A DNA stretch of 64,000 nucleotides from Colwellia sp. MB3u-41 (GTDB lineage Bacteria > Pseudomonadota > Gammaproteobacteria > Enterobacterales > Alteromonadaceae): NCBI RefSeq assembly GCF_014076845.1, contig NZ_JACGUT010000075.1, positions 1 to 64,000 of the forward strand, in the 5' to 3' direction. Numbering within the stretch: position 1 is the stretch's first letter; each line of letters begins with the position of its first letter. This document shows, piece by piece, positions 1-9,399 of this stretch. A model generated the notes under the pieces. That model saw nothing but the letters and a program-made list of their open reading frames with translations. It made no database searches and was not told the DNA's origin. Position numbers and translations under genes: made by a program.

Positions 1-49
1 TGAAGTTTTTTCTGCATATAAGAAATATACAGAATGTAAAAAACAATGT

Positions 50-126
50 TGGCGGAGTGGACGGGACTCGAACCCGCGACCCCCGGCGTGACAGGCCGGT
101 ATTCTAACCAACTGAACTACCACTCC
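50..126 (-). tRNA. tRNA-Asp (GTC), copy 1
   Basis: The reverse complement folds as a 77-nt tRNA with encoded CCA. The acceptor stem begins GGAGTGG, the anticodon loop is CTGTCAC (anticodon GTC) and the T-loop is GGTTCGAGTCC. It is the promoter-distal copy of a four-gene cluster downstream of the dnaQ operon; E. coli also has a tRNA-Asp gene (aspV) next to dnaQ. The copy is identical to the other three. Confidence 0.97.
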
Positions 127-157
127 GCTGTATTGTTTTCTTTAAGTTTACTACTGT

Positions 158-213
158 AAGTAGACAGGACTCAAAACCCGCGATAACAACTGAACCACAA
201 CTGGGTTATATTG
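158..213 (-). pseudogene. Decayed tRNA-Asp fragment 1
   Basis: The spacer between copies 1 and 2 aligns to tRNA-Asp at both ends. It keeps a GGACTC..AACCCGCGA block (T-arm side) and an AACTGAACCACAACT..TATATTG block (D-arm and acceptor side). The middle, including the anticodon arm, is missing. It looks like a fifth copy that suffered an internal deletion and then point changes, and it cannot fold as a tRNA. Confidence 0.65.
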
Positions 214-255
214 CCACCTAAATTTTTATACGGAACTTTAACCGTTAAACAATGT

Positions 256-332
256 TGGCGGAGTGGACGGGACTCGAACCCGCGACCCCCGGCGTGACAG
301 GCCGGTATTCTAACCAACTGAACTACCACTCC
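256..332 (-). tRNA. tRNA-Asp (GTC), copy 2
   Basis: This is a 77-nt tRNA with encoded CCA and anticodon GTC, identical to the other copies. Its flanks (AAACAATGT before and TATATTG after, plus-strand reading) recur around other copies, so the tRNA and its spacer were probably duplicated together. Confidence 0.97.
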
Positions 333-380
333 GCTATATTGCTTACTTTGAGATTAACTGCCGTGCCATAAAGACTAAGC

Positions 381-402
381 ATACGGGACTCAAACCGCCT
401 TA
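381..402 (-). pseudogene. Decayed tRNA-Asp fragment 2 (T-arm only)
   Basis: In the spacer between copies 2 and 3, ACGGGACTCAAACCGCC resembles the T-arm block ACGGGACTCGAACCCGC of the intact genes. Nothing else of a tRNA is recognisable nearby. The match is short, so this is a weaker call than fragment 1, but its position in the equivalent spacer supports it. Confidence 0.4.
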
Positions 403-479
403 CTATTTTTGATACTTATTAATAAAAGATGTCACGCCTTTTAAAAATAATACAATCAAAATATAACTTAAAACAATGT

Positions 480-556
480 TGGCGGAGTGGACGGGACTCG
501 AACCCGCGACCCCCGGCGTGACAGGCCGGTATTCTAACCAACTGAACTACCACTCC
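480..556 (-). tRNA. tRNA-Asp (GTC), copy 3
   Basis: This is a 77-nt tRNA with encoded CCA and anticodon GTC, identical to copies 1, 2 and 4. Confidence 0.97.
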
Positions 557-608
557 GCTATATTGTTTTTAAACGTTTAGTAAAACTAGGTGCTTAACCT
601 TGATTAGT

Positions 609-685
609 TGGCGGAGTGGACGGGACTCGAACCCGCGACCCCCGGCGTGACAGGCCGGTATTCTAACCAACTGAACTACCACTCC
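609..685 (-). tRNA. tRNA-Asp (GTC), copy 4 (promoter-proximal)
   Basis: This is a 77-nt tRNA with encoded CCA and anticodon GTC. It is the first gene of the cluster in the direction of transcription, about 50 nt downstream of the -10 element at 733-738. Confidence 0.97.
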
Positions 686-732
686 GCTGCATAATCACTG
701 CATTCGTCAACAAGTCGTTGAATGCGGCGGAG

Positions 733-761
733 ATAATACGGTTAAGATGGAGAGCAGTCAA
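733..761 (-). promoter_or_regulatory. sigma70 promoter of the tRNA-Asp cluster
   Basis: On the minus strand, TTGACT (756-761) and TATTAT (733-738) are separated by exactly 17 nt. The following bases CTCCGCC form a GC-rich discriminator, typical of stable-RNA promoters under stringent control. No other promoter is evident between the four tRNAs, so they are probably one transcript. Confidence 0.8.
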
Positions 762-855
762 CCACTTTTTTAATATAATTAACCGTATGCACGTTTGATG
801 AACAATACGCGGGAATTACATTCAAAAACCACTGTATTTATTTAACTATCCACCG

Positions 856-2181
856 TTATTTCTGCTTTTTACGACGAGATACAAAATAAAATAACAACGC
901 AATTAAGACAATTCCTACGTTTGCAACGCCAATTATTATATAAGTTTGCTGTTCTTTTTCTTTTGCTGCCATTTTTTGCGCTTTTTTTGCATCGGCTAAT
1001 TCAATCGCTAATATTTTTGCATTCTCTTCTGCCTGTTTAATGTTGTCGGTGATAACACCGTCAACGTTTTTTAAGCTAACGGAGGTAACTTCACCATTAA
1101 TATCGAGCGTTGGCATTAACAAACCACTCTTACTTTCTGCATTAAACGTAAACTCAGGCAACACCAAACGAAATTCACGTCCATTAATAGTTTTACCAAA
1201 AACATTCACCGCTATACGGTGAACACCCGATTCTGTATAAGCAATTTGATAAAGACGAGAGGTGCCTTTACCATCCGTTAGAGAAAACGGATCGACTTGG
1301 CGGTCAGGAAAAGTAACTTTCCCTTGAAACAACACACTGTCAGGGTCAACAAAAGTTGGGTCAATCGTAAAGGTAACGTTATGTGACTTCCCTACTTCAC
1401 CGGCGGTGTCGACAGATATTTTAATGGGGATCTTTTGTAATATAATCGGTTTTTGTCGTAATTCTCTTGTTGCCATCGGCATTTCAACATAATAGATGGG
1501 TAGCCATTCACCGGGAGCAAAATCAAGTTCAAATTCCCCAGTAAACACACCATCATTAGCATATTCATCTAAGTCACGACCGTCATCACGAAATTGGGCT
1601 ATTTTAATGGGCTCAGCGCCAAAATTATCAAACGCCGAATTATTGGTACTAAAAAAATCGACATTTAAATTAAGTACATCACGAAATAAGGGGTCATCAA
1701 TAGCCAGTTCGCCATTATAAAGATGTCCTTCAACTTTCAACGTTTCCCCTGAAAGTATCACTTCAGGTAAAGGGTCAACTTTAATGGTGACCTCAGTAAC
1801 GACCATAATATGACTACCCGGTAAAATATCGCCAATAGCTTGCCAAGGACCCGGCATAGGATTTTTAATCGTTATTAAATCAAAGGTACGATCGTCAAAC
1901 CAAGTGATCTTATCTTTAGGTAAATTATTAATTTTAATTTTTGTACCGTCAGGTCGCACAAGAATAATCGGTGGCGAACCACTTCGTCGATAAAAAAGAA
2001 GTGTTACTTCCTCAAGCAACGCATCTATTTTAAAACGATTGTCAAAATAAGGGATTTGATTAGTAATGTTATCTGATTTGTAATAATCCACCTTAGTTTG
2101 TTGTCCGTTACTTTTTACAGACATGAAAATACAAATGATGGATATGAATATGAAAAGTTTATTTTGACCTATTTGGGCCAT
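856..2181 (-). CDS. TIGR03503-like membrane-anchored protein
   Basis: 441 aa, function unknown. An N-terminal hydrophobic segment (about residues 9-22) looks like a signal sequence. A long beta-rich region follows, then a short charged coiled segment (about 390-410), a transmembrane helix near the C-terminus (about 413-434) and a basic RRKKQK tail. This predicts a periplasmic protein anchored at its C-terminus. It resembles the TIGR03503 family of marine gammaproteobacteria (recalled, not searched). The start overlaps the 3' end of dnaQ by 13 nt and has a GGGAG site 9 nt upstream, so the two are probably coupled. A role in DNA replication should not be inferred from the neighbour alone. Confidence 0.75.
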   Translation of the reverse strand: MAQIGQNKLFIFISIICIFMSVKSNGQQTKVDYYKSDNITNQIPYFDNRFKIDALLEEVTLLFYRRSGSPPIILVRPDGTKIKINNLPKDKITWFDDRTFDLITIKNPMPGPWQAIGDILPGSHIMVVTEVTIKVDPLPEVILSGETLKVEGHLYNGELAIDDPLFRDVLNLNVDFFSTNNSAFDNFGAEPIKIAQFRDDGRDLDEYANDGVFTGEFELDFAPGEWLPIYYVEMPMATRELRQKPIILQKIPIKISVDTAGEVGKSHNVTFTIDPTFVDPDSVLFQGKVTFPDRQVDPFSLTDGKGTSRLYQIAYTESGVHRIAVNVFGKTINGREFRLVLPEFTFNAESKSGLLMPTLDINGEVTSVSLKNVDGVITDNIKQAEENAKILAIELADAKKAQKMAAKEKEQQTYIIIGVANVGIVLIALLFYFVSRRKKQK

Positions 2182-2897
2182 ATCGGCTCACTCCCTTTAT
2201 TAGCAACTACCGCTAATCTTTCATCATGCTTAATGAGTTCATCGGCAGAAGCTTGAATAACCTTTAATTTTGTTCTCTGTGAAGATAAACGCCGAATAGC
2301 ATTACTATCCTCACCCGATTCACTCCCTGCTGATAAATTTAAGACAGACTGCTTACGCGTCATCTCTATATAAACAAAAGCTAAAAGCTGAGCATCAACT
2401 AATGCTCCGTGATAGGTGCGGTCAACTAATTTATCAACACGATAAAAACGCGCTAAATAATCAAGTGTTTTCGGTGAGCCAAATTCATCTTTAGAGACAT
2501 GTAAAGTATCTATGACCGTACACATGTCGCGTGTATTAGGAATATTACGCTTAAGTAAAGAAAATTCATTATCCATAAAACCAATATCGAATTTAGCATT
2601 ATGAATAACAAGACGAGCACCTTTAATAAATTCAATAAACTCATCAGCAACTTGCGTAAACAAAGGTTTATCACGAAGAAAATCATTGGTTAGCCCGTGA
2701 ATATTAATAACTTCCTGTTCCATTTCAAACAAGGGGTTAATATAAACATGAAAGCTGCGACCAGTTAACTGACGGTTGATCATTTCAACACAGCCTACCT
2801 CAACAATTCGGTGCCCTTCCCTAGGGTTAATACCAGTGGTTTCGGTATCAAGAATGATTAATCGTTCATCGGGTTGTACGTCTTGTGCAATACTCAT
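2169..2897 (-). CDS. dnaQ: DNA polymerase III epsilon subunit (3'-5' proofreading exonuclease)
   Basis: 242 aa. DEDDh exonuclease of the replicative polymerase core; it removes misincorporated nucleotides. All catalytic residues are present: D17 and E19 (ExoI, LDTETTG), H99-D104 (HNAKFD), and H163/D168 (HGALVD), matching E. coli D12, E14, D103, H162 and D167. A QSVLNL segment near residue 185 sits where E. coli has its clamp-binding QTSMAF. The C-terminal tail (about 210-242) matches the polymerase-alpha-binding tail of epsilon. The start codon overlaps the upstream DUF2919 stop as ATGA and the gene overlaps TIGR03503 downstream. Confidence 0.97.
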   Translation of the reverse strand: MSIAQDVQPDERLIILDTETTGINPREGHRIVEVGCVEMINRQLTGRSFHVYINPLFEMEQEVINIHGLTNDFLRDKPLFTQVADEFIEFIKGARLVIHNAKFDIGFMDNEFSLLKRNIPNTRDMCTVIDTLHVSKDEFGSPKTLDYLARFYRVDKLVDRTYHGALVDAQLLAFVYIEMTRKQSVLNLSAGSESGEDSNAIRRLSSQRTKLKVIQASADELIKHDERLAVVANKGSEPIWPK

Positions 2898-3409
2898 GGT
2901 AATTTAATAACCTTTTTTTTCTTTTCGGGAAGTGGCTCAGGAAATTCAGCGACATTAATCATAAATTTTTTACTACTATTTAATATGATTATAAGTCCTC
3001 CAACAATAATAGCTTGAGTAATTAACCAGGTTAGCGACAATAAATGCCAATAAAAGAAAGCTACTAAGCAGATAATCAAATCAAACAGTAAGGCTAGAGT
3101 GAGAATACCTTTAACGTGCAACCAAGAACACTTAACCCAGTTTTTCGCTTTAGGTCTACGTAAGCTCAATACAATAACAATAAAGATCCCTAAAGCACCA
3201 GAGCCTAAACTTAAGTAAAATAATGACGTCTCGGGGTATATCCATTGGATAATACCCACACGGTCTTTCATATTGGTTACCGACATCAACCAAACGACAT
3301 AACCGCGTAGAATAAAAATCAAAGAGAGATACACCCACTTCGATATTTTTAAACAATCAAAATGGTCAAAATCTTGTACCGAATAAGCAGAGTAATTATG
3401 TCTATTCAT
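2894..3409 (-). CDS. DUF2919 family inner-membrane protein
   Basis: 171 aa with four hydrophobic segments (about 24-42, 62-82, 97-115 and 120-145), a short charged N-terminus and a Lys-rich C-terminus (EKKKKVIKLP). It resembles the DUF2919/YfeZ group of small membrane proteins of unknown function. Its ATG overlaps the DUF599 stop (TAATG) and its stop overlaps the dnaQ start (ATGA), so it lies in a tightly coupled four-gene operon. The coupling sets its expression with dnaQ but does not reveal its role. Confidence 0.65.
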   Translation of the reverse strand: MNRHNYSAYSVQDFDHFDCLKISKWVYLSLIFILRGYVVWLMSVTNMKDRVGIIQWIYPETSLFYLSLGSGALGIFIVIVLSLRRPKAKNWVKCSWLHVKGILTLALLFDLIICLVAFFYWHLLSLTWLITQAIIVGGLIIILNSSKKFMINVAEFPEPLPEKKKKVIKLP

Positions 3410-4137
3410 TAATACTTTGACCGAGACTTTTTCGTTTGCTCTATCCTTAAATATTCTTGACCTGAGGTGATAGCCTTGACCGCTCTAGATCTAAATTCAC
3501 GGTCATATAATGTAAAGACAACAAATAAACTGGCGAAAATAAATAAAATGGGATGAAAAAACCAACACATCGCTGCAATAGAAAAATAATAAGAGCGCAA
3601 ACCATAATTATAGGAGTGTGCCGCTTGATCTTGAACAATCGCCATTTCTTTGGCATAGGCACGTAGGTTGTCATCCATACCCGACGTATCATAAGGCGCA
3701 GCGCCAATCATGACATTTAAAAAGCCATACTGACGCATCGACCAGGTAAATTGGAAAAATGACATAATAAAGATAAAAGCTAAAACACCTAATTTTAATT
3801 GAATCGCCGCATGGTTTGGAAAGTCAGCAAATGGAATTGAGCCTATAACCGCTTCTAATCGTTCAACTTGTGCAAATAAGGTTAACACCCCCGCCAAAAC
3901 AAGTAAGGTCGTTGAGGCAAAGAAAGCAATATTTCGCTCTAAGTTCGCTAGCAGTGCTGCGTCCCCAACACGAATATCACGAGTCATTAACTCATTCATC
4001 CAATGAATTCTATGTTGATGTAAACATCGAGCGATGCAATTAGTCTTTTTTGCTTTTATACGAGCGAACCAAGTGTAACCAATCCAACAGGTTACGAAGC
4101 ATAGAAAAGCAAAAATATCGAGTAGAGTAAATGGCAT
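3409..4137 (-). CDS. DUF599 family membrane protein
   Basis: 242 aa integral membrane protein with hydrophobic segments near residues 4-22, 70-90, 112-130 and 185-212. Its N-terminal WIGYTWFARIKAKK region and the following NELMTRD..ERNIAFFAS stretch match the DUF599 family as I recall it. Function is unknown. It is the first gene of the coupled DUF599-DUF2919-dnaQ-TIGR03503 operon, so the operon promoter should lie in 4138-4390. Confidence 0.8.
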   Translation of the reverse strand: MPFTLLDIFAFLCFVTCWIGYTWFARIKAKKTNCIARCLHQHRIHWMNELMTRDIRVGDAALLANLERNIAFFASTTLLVLAGVLTLFAQVERLEAVIGSIPFADFPNHAAIQLKLGVLAFIFIMSFFQFTWSMRQYGFLNVMIGAAPYDTSGMDDNLRAYAKEMAIVQDQAAHSYNYGLRSYYFSIAAMCWFFHPILFIFASLFVVFTLYDREFRSRAVKAITSGQEYLRIEQTKKSRSKY

Positions 4138-4390
4138 AATAGTTAGAATATAAATAACGGTATTGCTATTATGCAGCAGAATTTTTATAGATTCGAGCTA
4201 AATTTACGTGCAGTTAACTATACAAAAGATGTTAGCAAAAACCATTAATCTTATTCATTACCCCAGTTATCGTAATTCCTTTGACACAAAGTGTAACTTT
4301 CTTCACCATCGCCGATAAATCTATAGTCTATAGTTTACGTTCAAAATTGCGAAATAAGCTAAAGGCAAACACTTTCACTTTGGAGTACCA

Positions 4391-6766
4391 ATGTTTACTG
4401 TCAAATTCAGCCATATTTTGACTATTTCCGCTTTACTATTCTCTTTTCCTTTTAAAGCTGATGCACAACAGCCAAGTGAGATCCCACGCATTTCAGGAAA
4501 AATAACGATAGATGCTAAATTGGATGAAGAACAATGGCGTCATGCAAAAAAAATATTAATCAATAATATCACGCGTCCTTTCGACAATATTCCCAGTCAT
4601 ATACATACAGAAGCACTACTGATGGAAGATGGTGGTACATTTTATATTGCCTTTATTGCTAAAGACCCTGACCCAAGCCAAATTAGAGCGTTTTACCGTG
4701 ATAGAGATAAATCATGGGGTGATGATATTGTCGGTATAAAAATTGATACTTATAACGACCAACGTTCAGCTTATCGTTTTTTAGTTAACCCATTGGGTTC
4801 GCAAATAGACGGTATTGAAAATGAAATAACAAAAAATGAAAGTGACTCATGGGATGGCATTTGGGACAGTGCCGGAAAAATTAATGACAAGGGCTACATT
4901 GTAGAGATGGCTTTGCCCCTTCGAATGCTCAACTTTACTGAGAAATCATCGCTTCAAGATTGGGGCATTGAATTAATGCGCTTTTACCCCAGAAACGAAT
5001 TTTTTCGTTTATCCAATATCAGACTCGAGCGAGATAATGATTGTGAATTATGTCAGCTTCATACCGTTGAAGGTTTTACTGGCGCAAAACAAGGGGATAA
5101 TTTAACGGTCATACCATCATTAGTCACCGGCATTAATGAAGACAGAGATGACAATGACGATTGGCAGCGCGAAAACAATACTGAGGCGAGCTTAGATATT
5201 CGTTGGGGCATAACCCCTGACTGGTTGTTAAATGCCACCATCAACCCAGATTTCTCAACAGTTGAAACTGACAATGCTCAGTTAAACATTAATAACAATT
5301 TTGCACTTTTCACCCAAGAAAAAAGACCCTTCTTTTTAGATAATGCTGATTACTTTGACTCTAATTATAATTTGATTTATACACGAAATATTAATGCACC
5401 TAACTATGGTGCAAAATTAACAGGTCGAGAAAACAATCATTCCTTTGGTTTATTTATTACCGATGACGACAGTACCAACATTTTGATCCCAGGTAACCGA
5501 GGGTCTTCTATTGCAAGTATTGACGGAGAATCAAAGGCCAGTGCATTTCGCTATCGCTATAGCTTCAATGAAGATATTACCATGGGAACAGTAAGCACCA
5601 TACGTACCGCTGAAGATTACCAGAATATTGTTCACAGTGTAGGGACGCGTATAAGAGTTTCAACGGCTGATGTATTTGAGTTTCAAACACTTTATTCAAC
5701 AACTGAATACCCGGACGATTTATTTGAACAGTTTTGTAATGCTGATGATTCAGATGACTCAAGCGAGTCAAACAATTGCCATGCACCACCAGAAAACATT
5801 GACTGCGGCTATGGCCATTGTGATTACAATGAGCAAGTTTTACGAACCTTAAAAAAAGATAAGTTTAGCGGTAATGCCTTTAAAACCAGTTATTCTCACA
5901 ATGACCAAGATTGGTATTACCGAGTGAAATACGATAAACAAAATGCAGGTTTTCGTGGTGATTTAGGTTTTATTCCTAATGTTGACTACAACCGCTTCTC
6001 TGTTGGCGGTGACCGAAAATGGTACGCAAAACCAGGGAATTGGTGGACAAAATTTAAAATATATTCTGATTGGGATATCATTCACAATGACAACAACGAG
6101 TTAATAGAAAAAGAATTTGATATCAATGCTCAACTCAATGCAACGATGAACTCATACTTCCGATTTTCCTATTCAAACCGTGACTTAGTGGGTTTAAGAG
6201 AAGATAAAAGTATTTTAGCGATTGATGGCAACACCACGCTATTTACAGAAAATCAATTTTCGCTTTTTGGGGAATTTAAGCCAGTGCTAGGTTTGTATGT
6301 TAACAGTAACTTTAAATACGGCGACGCAATTGATTATAGAAACAATCGTCTTGGCCGAACCAAGCAGTGGAGATCAAAAGTAAGTTGGAACGTTGATAAG
6401 CATTTAGAATTAAATATCAAACATACGTTTAACCAACTAAATGCTGAAGGTGCTAATGTTTTTAATGCACGATTAACTGACTTTAGAGCGACTTATCAAT
6501 TTGATGTCTTAAGTTTTATACGTTTCAGTTTTATTTATAATAATACCAACAGAAATATTAATAATTATACTTACACTGACCCTGAAGACATCACGGAAAG
6601 TCGAAAAAACGTCTCTACTGAATTGTTGTACGCATACAAACTGAACCCACAAACAGTATTTTATTTAGGCTACGCTGATAGACATTATACAGAAGAAAGT
6701 TTTGGCGACTTAAATCAGAATAAACGTAATTTATTTATGAAATTTAGCTATGCTTGGATAAAGTAA
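4391..6766 (+). CDS. CBM9-like/DUF5916 outer-membrane protein, paralogue A
   Basis: 791 aa. A signal peptide (cleaved near FKADA-QQ, residue 25) is followed by a carbohydrate-binding family-9-like beta-sandwich (about 30-220; IDAKLDEEQW motif). The rest is a DUF5916 region predicted to form an outer-membrane beta-barrel. It ends in SYAWIK with alternating aromatics. Such proteins are thought to bind or pass substrates at the cell surface, but the substrate is unknown. A CxxC pair (DCELC) is shared with the next gene. Residues about 440-490 hold an Asp/Ser-rich insertion with four cysteines that the paralogue lacks. The start has a GGAG site 6-7 nt upstream. Confidence 0.82.
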   Translation: MFTVKFSHILTISALLFSFPFKADAQQPSEIPRISGKITIDAKLDEEQWRHAKKILINNITRPFDNIPSHIHTEALLMEDGGTFYIAFIAKDPDPSQIRAFYRDRDKSWGDDIVGIKIDTYNDQRSAYRFLVNPLGSQIDGIENEITKNESDSWDGIWDSAGKINDKGYIVEMALPLRMLNFTEKSSLQDWGIELMRFYPRNEFFRLSNIRLERDNDCELCQLHTVEGFTGAKQGDNLTVIPSLVTGINEDRDDNDDWQRENNTEASLDIRWGITPDWLLNATINPDFSTVETDNAQLNINNNFALFTQEKRPFFLDNADYFDSNYNLIYTRNINAPNYGAKLTGRENNHSFGLFITDDDSTNILIPGNRGSSIASIDGESKASAFRYRYSFNEDITMGTVSTIRTAEDYQNIVHSVGTRIRVSTADVFEFQTLYSTTEYPDDLFEQFCNADDSDDSSESNNCHAPPENIDCGYGHCDYNEQVLRTLKKDKFSGNAFKTSYSHNDQDWYYRVKYDKQNAGFRGDLGFIPNVDYNRFSVGGDRKWYAKPGNWWTKFKIYSDWDIIHNDNNELIEKEFDINAQLNATMNSYFRFSYSNRDLVGLREDKSILAIDGNTTLFTENQFSLFGEFKPVLGLYVNSNFKYGDAIDYRNNRLGRTKQWRSKVSWNVDKHLELNIKHTFNQLNAEGANVFNARLTDFRATYQFDVLSFIRFSFIYNNTNRNINNYTYTDPEDITESRKNVSTELLYAYKLNPQTVFYLGYADRHYTEESFGDLNQNKRNLFMKFSYAWIK

Positions 6767-6800
6767 TATAAACCAAAAATAAATTATCTAATTTAACGTA

Positions 6801-6825
6801 AAGTCGCCTTCTGGCGACTTTTTTT
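6801..6825 (+). terminator. Rho-independent terminator after DUF5916 paralogue A
   Basis: AAGTCGCC-TTCT-GGCGACTT is a perfect 8-bp stem with a tetraloop, followed by a T run. It separates the two paralogues into distinct transcription units. Confidence 0.9.
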
Positions 6826-6937
6826 GTTAACTGTTCATTAAACTAAAGTAACTAATGATTGTTTTAATGGGGATTTTTTGACACAATTTGCCCAGAATGA
6901 CTATATAAAAATAATAAAAAATATTTCTGGAGAAAAA

Positions 6938-9226
6938 ATGTTGTTGTTAAGAAGTAGCTACAAAGCCGTTGTAGCTAGTGTATTCTTACTGTTTTCACAA
7001 AATAGTTTTGCTGAACAAAACACCAAAGAACAGAGTACAAAAGAACAAACAATCAATAAAATCGCTCATTTATCGATACCTCATGCTAAAAAAGAAGTCA
7101 TTATTGATGGCGAAATCAGCGATGAAGAATGGTCACAAGCATTATCTATTGAGCTAAATATTGTTAACGACCCTTGGAATAACAAGCCCAGCCCAGTAAA
7201 AACAACCGCAAAAATTTTTGAAGATGGTGACACCATCTATATCTCTTTTGTTGCCCAAGATCCCAACCCAGAAGAAATTATTGCCTATTTAGGTGACCGA
7301 GATACCCGACTTGAAGACGATGTTGTGGGTATAAAACTCGATACCTATAATAACAGACGCTTAAGTTATGAATTATTTGTCAACCCTTACGGCGCACAAA
7401 TTGACAGAATAAAGAATGAACTAACCGGAGATGTAAATTCAGCCTGGGATGGCATGTGGCAATCGTTTGGCAAACGAACACCTACAGGCTATCAAGTAGA
7501 GATGGCTGTGCCCTACCACACGCTAAACTTTGCCGACACCGGTGAAGAAAAAACATGGGCCATTGAATTTATTCGTCTCTACCCTCGAGATTCTCGACTG
7601 CGTATATCTCATATTCCGCTTGACCGAGACAACGATTGTTGGTTGTGCCAAATTCCAGAGGCAAAAGGCTTCAAGGATGCAAAAACCGGTAATAACGTTA
7701 TGATCACACCCGCTGTCGTAGCAAGTAAAAATGATACCCGTGATATTTACGACGCACAAGATGAATGGCATAGCGATAACGACACCGAAGCTGGGGTAGA
7801 TTTACGCTGGGGTATTAATGCTAATACTCTGTTAAACGTAACAGTAAACCCTGATTTTTCTACCGTTGAGTCTGATGTTGGTCAACTTAGCGTCAATAAA
7901 ACCTATTCTTTATTTTATCAAGAAGCTCGCCCTTTCTTTGTTGAAAACTCAGATTATTTTTCTTCAAATTTCAATTTAGTTTATACCCGTAATATTGCTG
8001 ACCCTGATTATGGTGCAAAACTAACGGGCACTAATGATAATCACACCTATGGTGCATTTATCAGTCATGACACTGAAACTAATTTTATTGTGCCAGGTAA
8101 TACGGGTTCAAGTTTAAAATCGTTAAATGAAGAAAGTCACTCGGGTGCTTTTAAATACCGTTACGACTTTTCAGAAGACTTCTCTTTAGGTGCAATAAGT
8201 ACACTGCGAAAGTCAGATAATTATCAAAATACGGTTGCGGGTATCAATACTAAATATAGGATGGATGATTCAAACGCTGTTCTTGCACAAGTTGTTCATT
8301 CAAACAGTGATGATTCAATAAAACAGTCTGATGATCTCTCTGATCAAGCGATGAAAGTAAGTTTTGAACATGACTCTGAATATTGGTCGGTAAATGCTGA
8401 GCATCAACAAATAGGTAAAGATTTTCGTGCCGATTTAGGTTTTATGACAAAAGCTGATTATCAAGATGAAAGAGTCTTAGTTGACCGATACTTTTATGGT
8501 GATGCTGATAGCCTTTGGCAAGATGCAAAATTGTCGGGACAATGGCAAATTAAACACAATGAGAATGGTGAATTGCTAGAAAAAAGCCTAGCCTCAAGTT
8601 TTACTATTTATGGTCCTAAACTTTCAGCATTCGATATTATGTTTACCTATGCTGATAAAATAGGGTTACGAAAAAATGAATTAGATAATGCTATTGATGG
8701 TAATACCGACCGTTTCACCGAAAAGCTTGTCACTATGTTTGGTTATATAAAACCAACACGATACTTATATGGTGAACTCGGTTTCTCTTTTGGTGAAAGA
8801 ATAGATTACCAAAATAACCGTCTAGCCGACTATAGAGAGTTTTATGCCAATACTCGTCTTAACCCGACGAGTCATTTGGAAGTCGACTTTTCATATACCT
8901 ATGAAACCCTCGATGCTGACGGTGGTAAAGTCTATGATGCCAGTTTAGTTGAGCTAAGAGTCTCGTATCAATTTGACGTAAACAGCTACCTTAAATTAAA
9001 TGTTGTCTACTCAGATGTTGATCAAAACCTTGCTAATAATGTTTCTGCTTATTCTAGAATCAATAGCGACTTATCAACACAGTTAATTTATAGCTATAAG
9101 CTCAATCCACAAACGGTATTTTTCTTAGGGTACTCTGATAACAGTTATCAAGATGATGATTTAACTGACTTAGGACGTGGCGAACGTACTTTGTTTACAA
9201 AAGTTAGCTACGCCTGGATGCCTTAG
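6938..9226 (+). CDS. CBM9-like/DUF5916 outer-membrane protein, paralogue B
   Basis: 762 aa, same architecture as paralogue A: signal peptide (about 1-26, cleaved near SFA-EQ), CBM9-like domain (IDGEISDEEW), a DCWLC cysteine pair and a DUF5916 barrel ending SYAWMP. The frame is open from a TTG at 6878, but the ATG at 6938 has a GGAG site 6 nt upstream and gives a proper signal peptide, so it is preferred. Long stretches match paralogue A (for example YTRNI..DYGAKLTG and KLNPQTVF.LGY), which indicates tandem duplication. The Cys-rich loop of A is replaced by a shorter acidic segment. Confidence 0.82.
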   Translation: MLLLRSSYKAVVASVFLLFSQNSFAEQNTKEQSTKEQTINKIAHLSIPHAKKEVIIDGEISDEEWSQALSIELNIVNDPWNNKPSPVKTTAKIFEDGDTIYISFVAQDPNPEEIIAYLGDRDTRLEDDVVGIKLDTYNNRRLSYELFVNPYGAQIDRIKNELTGDVNSAWDGMWQSFGKRTPTGYQVEMAVPYHTLNFADTGEEKTWAIEFIRLYPRDSRLRISHIPLDRDNDCWLCQIPEAKGFKDAKTGNNVMITPAVVASKNDTRDIYDAQDEWHSDNDTEAGVDLRWGINANTLLNVTVNPDFSTVESDVGQLSVNKTYSLFYQEARPFFVENSDYFSSNFNLVYTRNIADPDYGAKLTGTNDNHTYGAFISHDTETNFIVPGNTGSSLKSLNEESHSGAFKYRYDFSEDFSLGAISTLRKSDNYQNTVAGINTKYRMDDSNAVLAQVVHSNSDDSIKQSDDLSDQAMKVSFEHDSEYWSVNAEHQQIGKDFRADLGFMTKADYQDERVLVDRYFYGDADSLWQDAKLSGQWQIKHNENGELLEKSLASSFTIYGPKLSAFDIMFTYADKIGLRKNELDNAIDGNTDRFTEKLVTMFGYIKPTRYLYGELGFSFGERIDYQNNRLADYREFYANTRLNPTSHLEVDFSYTYETLDADGGKVYDASLVELRVSYQFDVNSYLKLNVVYSDVDQNLANNVSAYSRINSDLSTQLIYSYKLNPQTVFFLGYSDNSYQDDDLTDLGRGERTLFTKVSYAWMP

Positions 9227-9247
9227 ACGTTTTAATAATGGGATAAG

Positions 9248-9279
9248 ACTCAGTTAGATACTCGATTATCCAACTGAGT
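9248..9279 (+). terminator. Hairpin after DUF5916 paralogue B
   Basis: ACTCAGTT and AACTGAGT form an 8-bp stem around a 16-nt loop about 20 nt after the stop codon. There is no clear T run, so it may act as a 3' stabiliser rather than an intrinsic terminator. Confidence 0.4.
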
Positions 9280-9399
9280 TTCACCCAGGAACGTTTGTCG
9301 ACGCCCTCCTATAAGTTTGTAAAAACTAAAAATGTTTTTGCTAACCTTTCATTAAAAACGCTATAACGTTGAAAAGTTGCTCAAAAAGCTTTTAGCCCT

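Noticed and set aside
50-685. Regularly spaced identical repeats resembling a CRISPR array
   Set aside because: The repeats are 77-nt tRNA-Asp genes with CCA ends, spacers are unequal and no cas genes are nearby.
6878-6937. N-terminal extension of DUF5916 paralogue B from a TTG
   Set aside because: The ATG at 6938 has a good ribosome binding site and begins a proper signal peptide; the extension would place 20 polar residues before it.
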